From Bacteroidales bacterium UBA4345 (lineage in GTDB: Bacteria; Bacteroidota; Bacteroidia; Bacteroidales; Paludibacteraceae): a DNA stretch of 57,486 nucleotides. Every line of letters begins with the position of its first letter. Position 1 is the first letter of the stretch. The stretch is taken from assembly GCA_002396385.1 (NCBI GenBank), contig DGTD01000081.1, forward strand, positions 1 to 57,486, written 5' to 3'. Shown here piece after piece: positions 15,728-24,456 of this stretch. The position numbers and the translations under genes were made by a program. The notes under the pieces were generated by a model, which searched no databases, was not told the origin of the DNA, and saw only the letters and a program-made list of their open reading frames with translations.

Positions 15728-17176
15728 ATGTCAAAAAGTGATAGAGATAAGGTCTTAGGCGGTTTTATTTGGAAATTTGCAGAAAGAGTTTCCAATCAGG
15801 GGGTTACTCTTATTGTTTCTATTGTCTTAGCTCGTTTGTTGTTACCAGAACAGTATGGTTTGGTTGCAATGATTAACATATTTGTCGTTTTTGCGAATGT
15901 GTTTGTAACGAGTGGTTTTACGTCTGCCCTAATCCAAAATAAAAATGCCGAAGACATAGATTTTACAACTATATTTTATTGCTCTTTGGCAATGTCGTTA
16001 CTGGTATATGGAATAGTTTTTGCCTCAGCTCCTTTTATAGCGACATTTTATAACATGCCCGATTTGTGCCTGTTGACAAGGGTTTATGCCTTATCGCTTA
16101 TAGTATCGAGTTATCAGACTATTCAGTTGGCCTATGTGTCTAGGCATATGCTGTTTAAAAAGACCTTTGTATCTACGTTTATTGGCTCTTTGTTGTCGGG
16201 AGTCGTTGGTATATATATGGCGTGTGCAGGGTACGGTGTTTGGGCTCTTGTTGGACAATATATCTCTAATATTTTGATTAATACGTTGATGCTGAGTACG
16301 ATTGTGTCGTGGAGACCTACTTTGGCTTTTTCTGCGGAGCGTGCAAAAGGAATGATGAAATATGGGGCAAACGTATTGTTGAGTGATTTAGTCGGCAAGT
16401 TTTTCCTTGAAATCAGACAGTTGTTGATCGGGCGCTTCTATTCTCCTGCAGATTTGGCTTTGTATAATCGCGGACATCATATGCCGAACCTTGTTATGTC
16501 AAACATCGAAACGGCATTAAGTAGCGTGTTATTCCCTACAATGTCGAATTACAGTGATAACGTAGAACGCGTGAAACAAATGATGAGCCGGGCTATAAAA
16601 ACCTCGTCTTATGTCACTTTCTTTTTCCTTTCGATATTGGCTGTCGTTTCAGAACCATTAATCAGATTGTTGCTTACCGATAAGTGGATTGACTGTGTGC
16701 CGTATATGCAGATAATATGTATCTCTCGTATGTGGGCTGCTGTTTCTAGCGTAAATATGCAGGCGATAAAATCTATTGGTAGGAGCGATGAGTTATTGAA
16801 ACTGGAGGTCTTTAAAAAACCAGTCTTTATCGTATTCGTGTTAATCGCTGTTAATATCAGTGTGTTTGCTGTCGCGCTTACGATGCCTTTGTATTCAATA
16901 TACGCAATGCTGATGAATATGAAGCCGTCTAAGAAATTGTTGGGGTATTCTTATAAAGAGCAAATTGCAGATTTGGCACCTGCCTTTCTTATGTCGTTGT
17001 TGGTGGTAGCAGTTGCATATCCCCTCGTTTTTTTGCCAGTTGGCGATGTCTTTATTATAATCATTCAGTGTGTTGCTGCTTTGGGTACGTATTTAATAGC
17101 TTCAGTATTGACAGGTAATGAATCGTATGCTTATATTAAAGATATAATTTACGGAGTCTTAAAAAAGAAAAATTAA
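15728..17176 (+). CDS. wzx: Wzx-type polysaccharide flippase
   Basis: The 482-residue protein has twelve or more membrane helices and the N-terminal GGFIWKFAERVSNQGVTLIV characteristic of the PST/MOP polysaccharide transporter family. It would flip the undecaprenyl-linked repeat unit across the inner membrane for Wzy-dependent polymerisation. It is the first gene of the AT-rich half of the locus and is followed after 5 nt by an ATP-grasp gene. Specificity for the repeat unit cannot be read from the sequence. Confidence 0.9.
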   Translation: MSKSDRDKVLGGFIWKFAERVSNQGVTLIVSIVLARLLLPEQYGLVAMINIFVVFANVFVTSGFTSALIQNKNAEDIDFTTIFYCSLAMSLLVYGIVFASAPFIATFYNMPDLCLLTRVYALSLIVSSYQTIQLAYVSRHMLFKKTFVSTFIGSLLSGVVGIYMACAGYGVWALVGQYISNILINTLMLSTIVSWRPTLAFSAERAKGMMKYGANVLLSDLVGKFFLEIRQLLIGRFYSPADLALYNRGHHMPNLVMSNIETALSSVLFPTMSNYSDNVERVKQMMSRAIKTSSYVTFFFLSILAVVSEPLIRLLLTDKWIDCVPYMQIICISRMWAAVSSVNMQAIKSIGRSDELLKLEVFKKPVFIVFVLIAVNISVFAVALTMPLYSIYAMLMNMKPSKKLLGYSYKEQIADLAPAFLMSLLVVAVAYPLVFLPVGDVFIIIIQCVAALGTYLIASVLTGNESYAYIKDIIYGVLKKKN

Positions 17177-17181
17177 ATCAG

Positions 17182-18357
17182 ATGAATAAGGTTGTAGTAA
17201 TAGGTCGTAATTATACTTCACGTTTGGGTATGATACGTGCATTAGGCAAATGTGGGTACAATATTTATGTTATTAATACAACAAAAAAGAGTGTTAAAGA
17301 AGTTGATGCCTATAGCAAGTATGTCTCAACTTATCTTTTTGCTCCAGAACCAGATAGAAATATACTCGTAGGAACGATAATGTCGCTGGTTGACAAAACG
17401 GAGAAATTAGTGTTGATTCCAGTTGACGATTATGCAGCGTCTGTTGTTGATGAAAATATCGATTTGCTAAAAGACTCTTTCGTTTTCCCAAATGTCCAGA
17501 TGAGGTCTGGTGAAATAAACCGACTGATGGATAAAAATCTACAGAAAAGGTTGGCTAGAGAAGCTGGCCTAAATGTTGCTGAAGGTTGGGTTGTTGAAAT
17601 CAAAGACCATAGGTATGAATTGCCAAAAGATATTAAATATCCGTGTTTCCCTAAACCTCAGATTAGTTTCAAGGGAAATAAACAGTGTATGGTGAAGTGT
17701 GCTGATGAAACTGAACTTAGAAAGGTTTTAGATGCTGTTGCCAAGCAGTTCGATTGTCCGATTGTTGTTGAACAATTTGTTGAAATAGAAAAAGAATATG
17801 GGGTCTTGGGAGTTGCTGTCAATGGTGATGCGTCTACTCCTGGTCTTGTTGAAAAGATAATGATTGGAGACGGCGCACACAAGGGTGTTACTAAAGTTGG
17901 CGTCGTAACGGCATTGGAAAAGGATAAAGAATTGGCTCAGAATATACATAAACTTATTCTATCTACTCAGTTGACAGGTTTGTTCGATATTGATCTATAC
18001 GAAAATAATGGCCGTGTGTATTTTAATGAGCTGAACCTTCGGTTTGGGGCGTTTGGATATTCTATTTTTTGTGCGGGTGCCAATCTGCCTGAATTTTTTG
18101 TTCGATCTGTCCTGCTTCAAAATGTAAACAGCTCGTTAGACGTTGCTCGAGAGAAAACGGTATGTATAAGTGAAAAAGTTAATGCAGACGATTTCTTGGC
18201 TGGTTTTTATGATTATAAAGAGTATAAGCGCTTAAATGAGTCCGCTGATTTCTCTTTCTTGAAAGATGGGGATGACTTTTATCCTTATTCCGTTTTTAAG
18301 TGGAATCTTGTGAAACGCAGAGTGAAAAAGTTTTTGAAAAGAAAGCTCTGCAGATAG
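17182..18357 (+). CDS. ATP-grasp ligase (3)
   Basis: The 391-residue protein begins with a nucleotide-fold segment (KVVVIGRNYTSRLGMIRALG), has a mid-region ATP-binding stretch (PKPQISFKGNKQ), VEQFVEIEKEYGVLGV and a complete ExNxR metal signature in FNELNLRFGAFGYS near residue 285. It is not closely similar to the two ATP-grasp proteins at 9.8-12.1 kb. A GNAT gene, now interrupted, follows, suggesting a small module that builds an acylated amino substituent. The substrate is unknown. Confidence 0.8.
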   Translation: MNKVVVIGRNYTSRLGMIRALGKCGYNIYVINTTKKSVKEVDAYSKYVSTYLFAPEPDRNILVGTIMSLVDKTEKLVLIPVDDYAASVVDENIDLLKDSFVFPNVQMRSGEINRLMDKNLQKRLAREAGLNVAEGWVVEIKDHRYELPKDIKYPCFPKPQISFKGNKQCMVKCADETELRKVLDAVAKQFDCPIVVEQFVEIEKEYGVLGVAVNGDASTPGLVEKIMIGDGAHKGVTKVGVVTALEKDKELAQNIHKLILSTQLTGLFDIDLYENNGRVYFNELNLRFGAFGYSIFCAGANLPEFFVRSVLLQNVNSSLDVAREKTVCISEKVNADDFLAGFYDYKEYKRLNESADFSFLKDGDDFYPYSVFKWNLVKRRVKKFLKRKLCR

Positions 18358-18403
18358 TGTTTATTTCTTTGAAATATTAGAAACTTAATTGGTATTAGGC
18401 AAG

Positions 18404-18886
18404 ATGGAGCGTGTTGTGGAGATTATTCCTTTACCCGATAGTATTGGATGGAATGTAATTCATGAAATTCTATAAAAAGCTCACGAAATCAACCGGCAAA
18501 AAGGTGTCTTTATGAGAACTGCGAATCTTTCAGGAGAGGAACTTAAAGAACGTGTTGGTACTACAGGTCAATGTTTTGTTGCTTTGGTTGATGGAACTGT
18601 AGCTGGTACAAGTTCTGTAAAAATTGTGAATAGAAATGCATGGTATCACAAAGGCCCTATTGGTGATTTTATTTTGTCTGGTGTATTGCCTGAATATAAG
18701 GGATTGGGTCTTTATGATAAACTTACTGATGCAAGTGTGGATTTCGTAAAGAAAAATGGAATTAGTGTGATAGAATTGGATACGGCAGAAGGAAATTCTC
18801 TTATGCAAAGTATTTCGTTGAAACACGGGTTTAGATATGTCGCTGTAAAGGCGTCTCCATATATACTAAGCACTATTCTGTTGTAA
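18404..18886 (+). pseudogene. GNAT N-acetyltransferase gene split by an in-frame TAA
   Basis: Reading from ATG 18404 gives MERVVEIIPLPDSIGWNVIHEIL, then TAA at 18473-18475, then KAHEINRQKGVFMRTANLSG and on in the same frame to the stop at 18886. The sequence before the stop is a natural GNAT N-terminus, so this is a nonsense mutation with no frameshift. The downstream ATG at 18512 would give a 124-residue protein with the core acetyl-CoA region (DFILSGVLPEYKGLGLYDKL) but lacking the first strand and helix. The gene is either recently inactivated, translated from the internal start, or a base error in the sequence. Confidence 0.7.
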
Positions 18887-19008
18887 TGGCCAAATGGTTA
18901 GGATATGCTCCTTTTTGTGACTTTTATTGTAAGATCCGTTATCAATTACAGTCAATCTTATATAAGTTACGTTATAAGCGTGGCCATATAAAACGATTTG
19001 GAGTATAG
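18886..19008 (+). CDS. Small basic protein of 40 residues, unknown
   Basis: The ATG overlaps the stop of the GNAT gene as TAATG and opens a 40-codon frame (MAKWLGYAPFCDFYCKIRYQ, then LQSILYKLRYKRGHIKRFGV). The product is rich in aromatic and basic residues and has two cysteines. Tight translational coupling supports expression, but I recognise no family, and it is short enough to be chance. The next gene starts 11 nt after its stop. Confidence 0.4.
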   Translation: MAKWLGYAPFCDFYCKIRYQLQSILYKLRYKRGHIKRFGV

Positions 19009-19019
19009 TTTCTAAGATT

Positions 19020-19967
19020 GTGCCGAATGTTTTTGTGTTAAATAAAATCTGTAGACTATTATTATTCGTCCTTGTTAGTTGTTTATTTGTATCGTGTGAA
19101 GACGAAAATGAGCAGTCTGCAGATTACGATGTGCTTGTTATAGGAAATTCTTATGCAAGAGATGCGTTTAGTTATGTACCTTGTGTACTCGCCTCTGTTA
19201 ATCCTGATGTTTCTGTAAATCTTTATGTTATAGGCACAAATGGAGCGGATTTAGCGCAGACTCACAAAAACATATTGGATGGGGAAAAGTGTTTTTTTTA
19301 CGACAAATATCTTTTTAACAAGGGTGAGTGGACTTCTACAAGTAAATCAAAGGCAGGGAAAGTTATCACCTCAAAGGAATGGAATCTGATTGTCTTACAG
19401 GAAAATAGTGTGGTCGCCACCGACTATAAAAAGACGAAAAAAAATGTGAATAAGTTGGTCTCTTTACTTCGCAAAAAGAAATGTGAGGCTCCAATTGCTT
19501 TTATGTTAAATCCAACACACCCAGAGAATTCTAAATTGTTGGATAGTATTGGCCTGGGAAATGATGACGAGTTCTATGTGATAACGGAAGTTGCACAGAA
19601 ATTGTTAAAAGATGGTGCGGTTGATTTCATTATACCATGCGGGACCGCTATTCAAAATGCTAGGCATACTTCTTTAAATACATATGGAGATTTTGGACAA
19701 CTTAGTTTTGACGGTAATCATCTACAAGAGGGATTGCCTTGTTTAATTGAGGCCTACACGGCTTCGCAATTCTTGTTAGATAAATTCTTGTTGTTTGGAA
19801 ATATAGATAATAGTTGTTTATTTGTTACAGATGGTTGGATAAAGAATAAAAGAATACCAGGACAGCATGGAAATGTGGTCGTGGGTACGTTCTCCGATTA
19901 TTTGCTGTGTAAAAAGTGTGCTAAGGCAGCTTTAAGTAATCCGTATTCTATTACTCTTCTTGAATAA
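19020..19967 (+). CDS. Lipoprotein SGNH-hydrolase-like protein (DUF4886)
   Basis: The protein has a signal sequence with a lipobox (LFVSC, Cys at about residue 26) and so is exported and lipid-anchored. The core shows VLVIGNSYARDAF (a GNS variant of the GDS nucleophile motif), QENSV, and the C-terminal DGNHLQEG with the Asp-His pair, matching the DUF4886 type of SGNH hydrolase in Bacteroides. Such enzymes remove or transfer acetyl groups on carbohydrates, so tailoring of the exported polymer is a likely role. The start is a GTG at 19020 because no ATG fits; GTG 19035 is also possible. Confidence 0.68.
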   Translation: MPNVFVLNKICRLLLFVLVSCLFVSCEDENEQSADYDVLVIGNSYARDAFSYVPCVLASVNPDVSVNLYVIGTNGADLAQTHKNILDGEKCFFYDKYLFNKGEWTSTSKSKAGKVITSKEWNLIVLQENSVVATDYKKTKKNVNKLVSLLRKKKCEAPIAFMLNPTHPENSKLLDSIGLGNDDEFYVITEVAQKLLKDGAVDFIIPCGTAIQNARHTSLNTYGDFGQLSFDGNHLQEGLPCLIEAYTASQFLLDKFLLFGNIDNSCLFVTDGWIKNKRIPGQHGNVVVGTFSDYLLCKKCAKAALSNPYSITLLE

Positions 19968-19980
19968 TATAGTAATCGAA

Positions 19981-20400
19981 ATGAAAAAATATAAAATAGG
20001 TTATACTCAGGGAACATACGATTTGTTCCATATGGGGCATTTGAATTTGCTTAGAAATGCAAAAAGTCTGTGCGATAGACTTATTGTTGGGGTTAATAAA
20101 GATAACCTTGTTTTTGAATATAAAAATAAAGTACCTGTAATAAATGAATTAGAGCGTTGCGAGATAATTAAAGAACTGCGTTGTGTCGATGATGTGATTT
20201 TATGCGAAACGCTCGATAAAACAGTCGCTTGGAATCGTTTGCATTTTGATGCTGTTTTTATAGGTGACGACTGGAAAGGAAATGCCCGTTGGAAACAAAC
20301 AGAGATTGATTTGGCTAAGGTGGGAGCTGATGTCGTTTATTTGAAACATACCGATGGCATTTCTTCTTCTATGATAAAGGATAAAATGAACGAAAAATAG
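19981..20400 (+). CDS. tagD: Glycerol-3-phosphate cytidylyltransferase-like protein (TagD family)
   Basis: The 139-residue enzyme carries the cytidylyltransferase HxGH motif (HMGH, 17-20, after GYTQGTYDLF) and the distal ISSSMIK. It would form a CDP-alditol such as CDP-glycerol from CTP and the alditol phosphate in the cytoplasm. I chose ATG 19981; an in-frame TTG at 19960 overlaps the preceding gene and is unlikely. The next gene encodes a TagF-like transferase that would use the product. TagD members can accept substrates other than glycerol-3-phosphate. Confidence 0.85.
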   Translation: MKKYKIGYTQGTYDLFHMGHLNLLRNAKSLCDRLIVGVNKDNLVFEYKNKVPVINELERCEIIKELRCVDDVILCETLDKTVAWNRLHFDAVFIGDDWKGNARWKQTEIDLAKVGADVVYLKHTDGISSSMIKDKMNEK

Positions 20401-20415
20401 TAGCACAAATACTTT

Positions 20416-21597
20416 ATGGCTTTTCTAACTCTTTTGGGTAAATACGCAAACAAAGTGCTATGCGCTTTATTCTCCTTGTTCGTGAGACTTTTTTTTAAGG
20501 TCGACAAAAAGAAAGTCCTTTTTTTCAGTAAACCCGACTATGCCGACAATGCAAGGGCTCTGTCCGAGTATGTTACGTCTACAGAGGGTTCTTCCTATAA
20601 GGTCGTTTGGGTAATAGAGAAAGACGAAAACCGTGTTTTGGTTAGGGACGCTTTGGCTTGTGTACTATACAATAGCTTGAATTGTTATAAGTTGCAGACA
20701 TTGTTTCACCTGTTGACCGCAAAATACATTTGCTCCACCCATAATTTCCCGTTACCATACAAAAAGAAGCAAAAGGAACAAGTGTATGTTCGTTTATGGC
20801 ATGGGTGCGGATATAAAGATAAAACCAGTCGCGATGGCACGCATAAGGTTTTTGATGTGGCTATGGTCCCAGGACCTCTGTTCATTAAAACAAAGGCTAG
20901 TTTTTGGAATATAGATGAAAAAAATATTATTTCCTTGGGGTATCCACGGTTTGACTGGTTAATGAAAAAAAATGAAAAAGCGACCTCTTTTGTTTCTCAA
21001 ATAAAAGGAGATGCTGAAAAAGTAATTATTTGGATGCCGACTTTCCGGAACGATAAGAACGGACTTTACAATGAGACTTCTAGTGTCTCTTCCTTCCCTC
21101 TTATAAATGATTTGAATGTATGGATGCAGATTGAACAGATATGTAAGCAGAATCGTGTGGTGTTGCTTGTTAAACTGCATATATTCCAGTCAGAATATGA
21201 GATTCCATTCAAACAAATGTCGAATGTGAAGGAACTCAAAGAAAATGATTATGCTAGCAAAGGCTTGGCTTTGTATGAGGTCTTGGCCGAAACAGATGCT
21301 TTAATTTCCGATTATTCATCTGTTGCTTTCGATTATCTCATCCTTAACAAACCTATTGCTTTTTGTTTGGACGATTTTGATTTGTACAAAAAGGGACGGG
21401 GTTTTATTTTTGAAAACCCTCTGCAATATATGCCAGGACATCACCTCTATAATGTGGATGATTTGAAACGTTTTGTTCATGATGTGGCCGTTGGCAATGA
21501 TGCTCATGCTAACGAGCGACGCAGTGTTCGTTCTGTTGCAATAAGTGAATGTGAATGCTATTGTAAGATTGTGTGGGGAAAAATAACTTCTTTATGA
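20416..21597 (+). CDS. CDP-glycerol glycerophosphotransferase family protein (TagB/TagF-like) (1)
   Basis: The 393-residue protein has the Glyphos_transf hallmarks: LWHGCGYKD, PGPLFIKTKASFWNI, GYPRFDWL, WMPTFRN, LLVKLH and SDYSSVAFDYL, followed by KPIAFCLDDFDLY. The family moves alditol-phosphate from a CDP-alditol onto a lipid-linked glycan, as in teichoic acid synthesis. It probably works with the CDP-alditol made by the adjacent TagD-like enzyme. It acts at the inner face of the cytoplasmic membrane. A second family member lies at 29276. Confidence 0.87.
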   Translation: MAFLTLLGKYANKVLCALFSLFVRLFFKVDKKKVLFFSKPDYADNARALSEYVTSTEGSSYKVVWVIEKDENRVLVRDALACVLYNSLNCYKLQTLFHLLTAKYICSTHNFPLPYKKKQKEQVYVRLWHGCGYKDKTSRDGTHKVFDVAMVPGPLFIKTKASFWNIDEKNIISLGYPRFDWLMKKNEKATSFVSQIKGDAEKVIIWMPTFRNDKNGLYNETSSVSSFPLINDLNVWMQIEQICKQNRVVLLVKLHIFQSEYEIPFKQMSNVKELKENDYASKGLALYEVLAETDALISDYSSVAFDYLILNKPIAFCLDDFDLYKKGRGFIFENPLQYMPGHHLYNVDDLKRFVHDVAVGNDAHANERRSVRSVAISECECYCKIVWGKITSL

Positions 21598-21612
21598 TAA
21601 GTAGATAAGGTT

Positions 21613-22722
21613 ATGTTTTATATTCTAATATTCTTCATTACACTTATATTTTCTTTGGGAGTTGATTTCTCTAGGCGAAAAGATGTCAGAGAGGCTTCTT
21701 TTATCTTAGTGGTTCTATTTCTGTCGGTTATTGGCGGCATGAGAGACTTGGGTGTTGGTGCCGACACGCTGGTTTATTCTGAGAGTAGTTATTATGCTGC
21801 GAAGGAATTGAATGGCGTAAAAGATTTTTTTACTTCAGAAAGAGATAAAGGATATTTGCTTATAAATGTAATAGCTGTGTGGATAGGGGACTTGCATATG
21901 GCGCATTTTATAGGACAATTGATAACAAATGGATTGATTTTGTATGCTGGTTTCTTGTTAAAATGTAAATATAAACCAATAGTTTTTACTGCTTTTGTGT
22001 TTGTTTATCTGTTTGTATTTTATAATCAAACGTATAATTTTATGCGTCAGTACTGTGCTATTGCGTTTGTTCTGGTTGCATTTTATTATATGCTGTGTGA
22101 GCGATGGTGGTTGATGTCTTTATTCATTGCCTTATCGATCTCGTTTCATTTATCGGCATTTTTGAGCTGCATTATACCAATATACTACTATTTTTGCGTG
22201 GTTTGCAAATCTGATAAAATGAAGTGGTTTTCTCTGCTGGGGTCTTTATTGTTGTTTGTGGTTACTTATCAGTTTTATATGGTCCTTGATAATCTGACGT
22301 CTTATGGTTTTGTAGATGAAACTTATCAGAACCGCTATGGAGAAGATGGTCAGTGGGGTGAAGGACGAAGTCGACTACGTCCGACTTTTATATTTTTATT
22401 TTTCGCTGTATTGTATCTTGTATATGTGGCAAATCAACGCAAGATATTGAAAAGTAGGTTTTGTTTTTTTTGGGGGGCTTTGCAAATTACATATATAGCA
22501 ATTACAATGCTTTCTTTTGTGGCATCTCAATTGTATAGGTTAGGTCTTTACTTTTATCTTCCAACTTTGATGCTCGCATCTTTCGTTATTATGACAAAGA
22601 AAATTCGCATAATAGAACGTCTCATATTTTTCTCTGTGATAGTGTTAGATTGGTTTATTTATGTTTATCTGCACAATAATGCAGAAACAATCCCATATAA
22701 ATCAGCAGTCCTTGGAATTTGA
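21613..22722 (+). CDS. wzy: EpsG-type polysaccharide polymerase (Wzy)
   Basis: This 369-residue membrane protein has about ten helices and the EpsG-family opening GGMRDLGVGADTLVY near residue 45, then a YNFMRQYCAIAFVLVAFYYM segment. Proteins of this kind polymerise lipid-linked repeat units on the periplasmic side. It is the only polymerase candidate in the locus and fits a Wzx/Wzy pathway with the flippase at 15728. An 81-nt gap without obvious features follows it. Confidence 0.82.
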   Translation: MFYILIFFITLIFSLGVDFSRRKDVREASFILVVLFLSVIGGMRDLGVGADTLVYSESSYYAAKELNGVKDFFTSERDKGYLLINVIAVWIGDLHMAHFIGQLITNGLILYAGFLLKCKYKPIVFTAFVFVYLFVFYNQTYNFMRQYCAIAFVLVAFYYMLCERWWLMSLFIALSISFHLSAFLSCIIPIYYYFCVVCKSDKMKWFSLLGSLLLFVVTYQFYMVLDNLTSYGFVDETYQNRYGEDGQWGEGRSRLRPTFIFLFFAVLYLVYVANQRKILKSRFCFFWGALQITYIAITMLSFVASQLYRLGLYFYLPTLMLASFVIMTKKIRIIERLIFFSVIVLDWFIYVYLHNNAETIPYKSAVLGI

Positions 22723-22803
22723 AATATATTTAAATTTCATAAAATTAGATAACTGCAAAGATGTATATAAAGTGTATTTTTGTAAAAGAACTAAGAGGTA
22801 AAC

Positions 22804-23724
22804 ATGATTAATTATTCTATAATAATTCCTCATCACAATTGTCCTGATTTGTTACAGCGGCTTCTTTTTTCTATACCGCAGCGTCCTGATATAGAAATAA
22901 TAATTGTAGATGATAATAGCGATACGGGAAGAAAAGCAGATGTGGACAGACCTGGTGTATCTCTCTTTTTCATAGATAAAGAACACACACAAGGACCGGG
23001 AAAAGCGAGAAATGAAGGATTGAGGCATGCTTGTGGTAAGTGGATTCTTTTTGCGGACGCTGACGACTTCTATAAAGAGGGGTTTCTTGATGTGTTGGAT
23101 GAATATGTAGAGTCAGATGCTGATGTGGTATATTACAATGTCGAATCGGTTGATAGTGATACTCTTAAGCCAGGCAAAAGGAATCGGGCGTTGTTGCATC
23201 AAAATTTGATAAAGCAGTTTGATGGTTCGAAATACTCTTCTGATATTTTATTGTACCAAGGTTTTTCTCCTTGGCGACGAATGATCAAGCGTGAACTTAT
23301 TGTTGCTTATAATATGACTTTTGATGAGTTTCCGTTGGGAGAAGACACTATTTTTTCGTTACAAGTTAGCGCTTTTTCAAAAAAATGGATGGTAGATGAT
23401 AGAACTGTCTATGTCCTAACTTACAAGGAAGGTAGTATCAGTTATTCAAGAATGACTAAAATAAAGTACACTGCTGTTCTAAAGGTTTTGACATGGAGGG
23501 AGTTTTTTTATAAAAAACTTGGCTATTCTGAATGGAATAGAGTATGTTACCGCGGTAAATACTCAAATAGTCGATTGAAATTTATACTACGAATGTTGAA
23601 AAATGACCATATAAATGGAATAAAGGCTTTGCTTTATTATTTTGGACATTATATTTCTATTCGGAAATTTGCTGATCGCTATTATAATATTCTGGTTAGT
23701 AAGGGGTTTAATCCTAATTTATAG
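22804..23724 (+). CDS. Glycosyltransferase family 2
   Basis: The 306-residue GT-A enzyme starts with SIIIPHHNCPDLLQRLLFSI, has IIIVDDNSDTG for nucleotide-sugar binding, GPGKARNEGLRHACGKWILF and the ADADDF acidic motif, then GEDTIFSLQ as the catalytic base region. These are classic GT2 features. It is the only GT2 in the locus, which otherwise has two GT4 enzymes and the alditol-phosphate transferases. The donor sugar is unknown. Confidence 0.88.
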   Translation: MINYSIIIPHHNCPDLLQRLLFSIPQRPDIEIIIVDDNSDTGRKADVDRPGVSLFFIDKEHTQGPGKARNEGLRHACGKWILFADADDFYKEGFLDVLDEYVESDADVVYYNVESVDSDTLKPGKRNRALLHQNLIKQFDGSKYSSDILLYQGFSPWRRMIKRELIVAYNMTFDEFPLGEDTIFSLQVSAFSKKWMVDDRTVYVLTYKEGSISYSRMTKIKYTAVLKVLTWREFFYKKLGYSEWNRVCYRGKYSNSRLKFILRMLKNDHINGIKALLYYFGHYISIRKFADRYYNILVSKGFNPNL

Positions 23725-23733
23725 TTGTTAGAA

Positions 23734-24453
23734 GTGAATACGGCTTTGATTTTCGCGGGAGGGGCTGGGTCTAGGATGCATACAAAATCAAGACCTAAGC
23801 AGTTTTTGGAGTTGAATGGGAAACCCATTCTTATCTATACAATTGAATTGTTTGATAATCATCCTCAAATTGATTTTATAGTGTGTGTCTGTTTAGAGTC
23901 TTGGATTCCTTTCCTTCAGAAGATGCTTCGAAAGTTTGAAATAAACAAGGTTGTGAAAATTGTTCCTGGTGGTCTAAGTGGTCAGGAATCTATCTATAAG
24001 GGTTTGTGCGCTGTCGAAGACTATGCTAAAGACGAGAATCCGATTGTACTAATCCATGATGGTGTGCGTCCGTTAATTACCGAGGAAACCATAACCGCTA
24101 ATATCGAAAAGGTGAAGGAGTGTGGCAGCTGTATTACTAGTGTACCTGCTATCGAAACTGTTATTGTATCGCAAGAAGATGGGACGCTCGATATTCCACG
24201 TCGTTCTGATTGTATGATGGCCCGTGCTCCACAGAGTTTCTATTTGAACGACATTATAACAGCACACAGAAGAAGTTTGGCCGAGGGTAAGACTAACTTT
24301 ATCGATTCTTGTTCTTTAATGAACTACTATGGAATGAAACTTGGGGTGATTGAAGGACCTATAGAAAATATAAAAATTACAACTCCTACCGACTTTTTTG
24401 TATTTCGTGCAATGGTGGAGGTTCATGAAAATCAACAGATATTCGGATTCTAG
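23734..24453 (+). CDS. Alditol-phosphate cytidylyltransferase, TarI/IspD family
   Basis: The 239-residue protein has the IspD/TarI features: ALIFAGGAGSRM, PKQFLELNGKPI, LIHDGVRP and ARAPQSF. Within a capsule locus with LicD, SDR and TagF genes, activation of ribitol-5-phosphate (or a similar alditol phosphate) to its CDP form is more likely than isoprenoid MEP synthesis. I chose the GTG at 23734, which starts MNTALIFAGG; a TTG at 23725 would add three residues. It is followed after 3 nt by an SDR-type gene, as in CDP-ribitol operons. Confidence 0.78.
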   Translation: MNTALIFAGGAGSRMHTKSRPKQFLELNGKPILIYTIELFDNHPQIDFIVCVCLESWIPFLQKMLRKFEINKVVKIVPGGLSGQESIYKGLCAVEDYAKDENPIVLIHDGVRPLITEETITANIEKVKECGSCITSVPAIETVIVSQEDGTLDIPRRSDCMMARAPQSFYLNDIITAHRRSLAEGKTNFIDSCSLMNYYGMKLGVIEGPIENIKITTPTDFFVFRAMVEVHENQQIFGF

Positions 24454-24456
24454 TAT

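Noticed and set aside
23734..24453. IspD of the MEP isoprenoid pathway
   Set aside because: Family-level sequence cannot separate IspD from TarI, but the capsule context with LicD, SDR and TagF genes favours an alditol-phosphate cytidylyltransferase.
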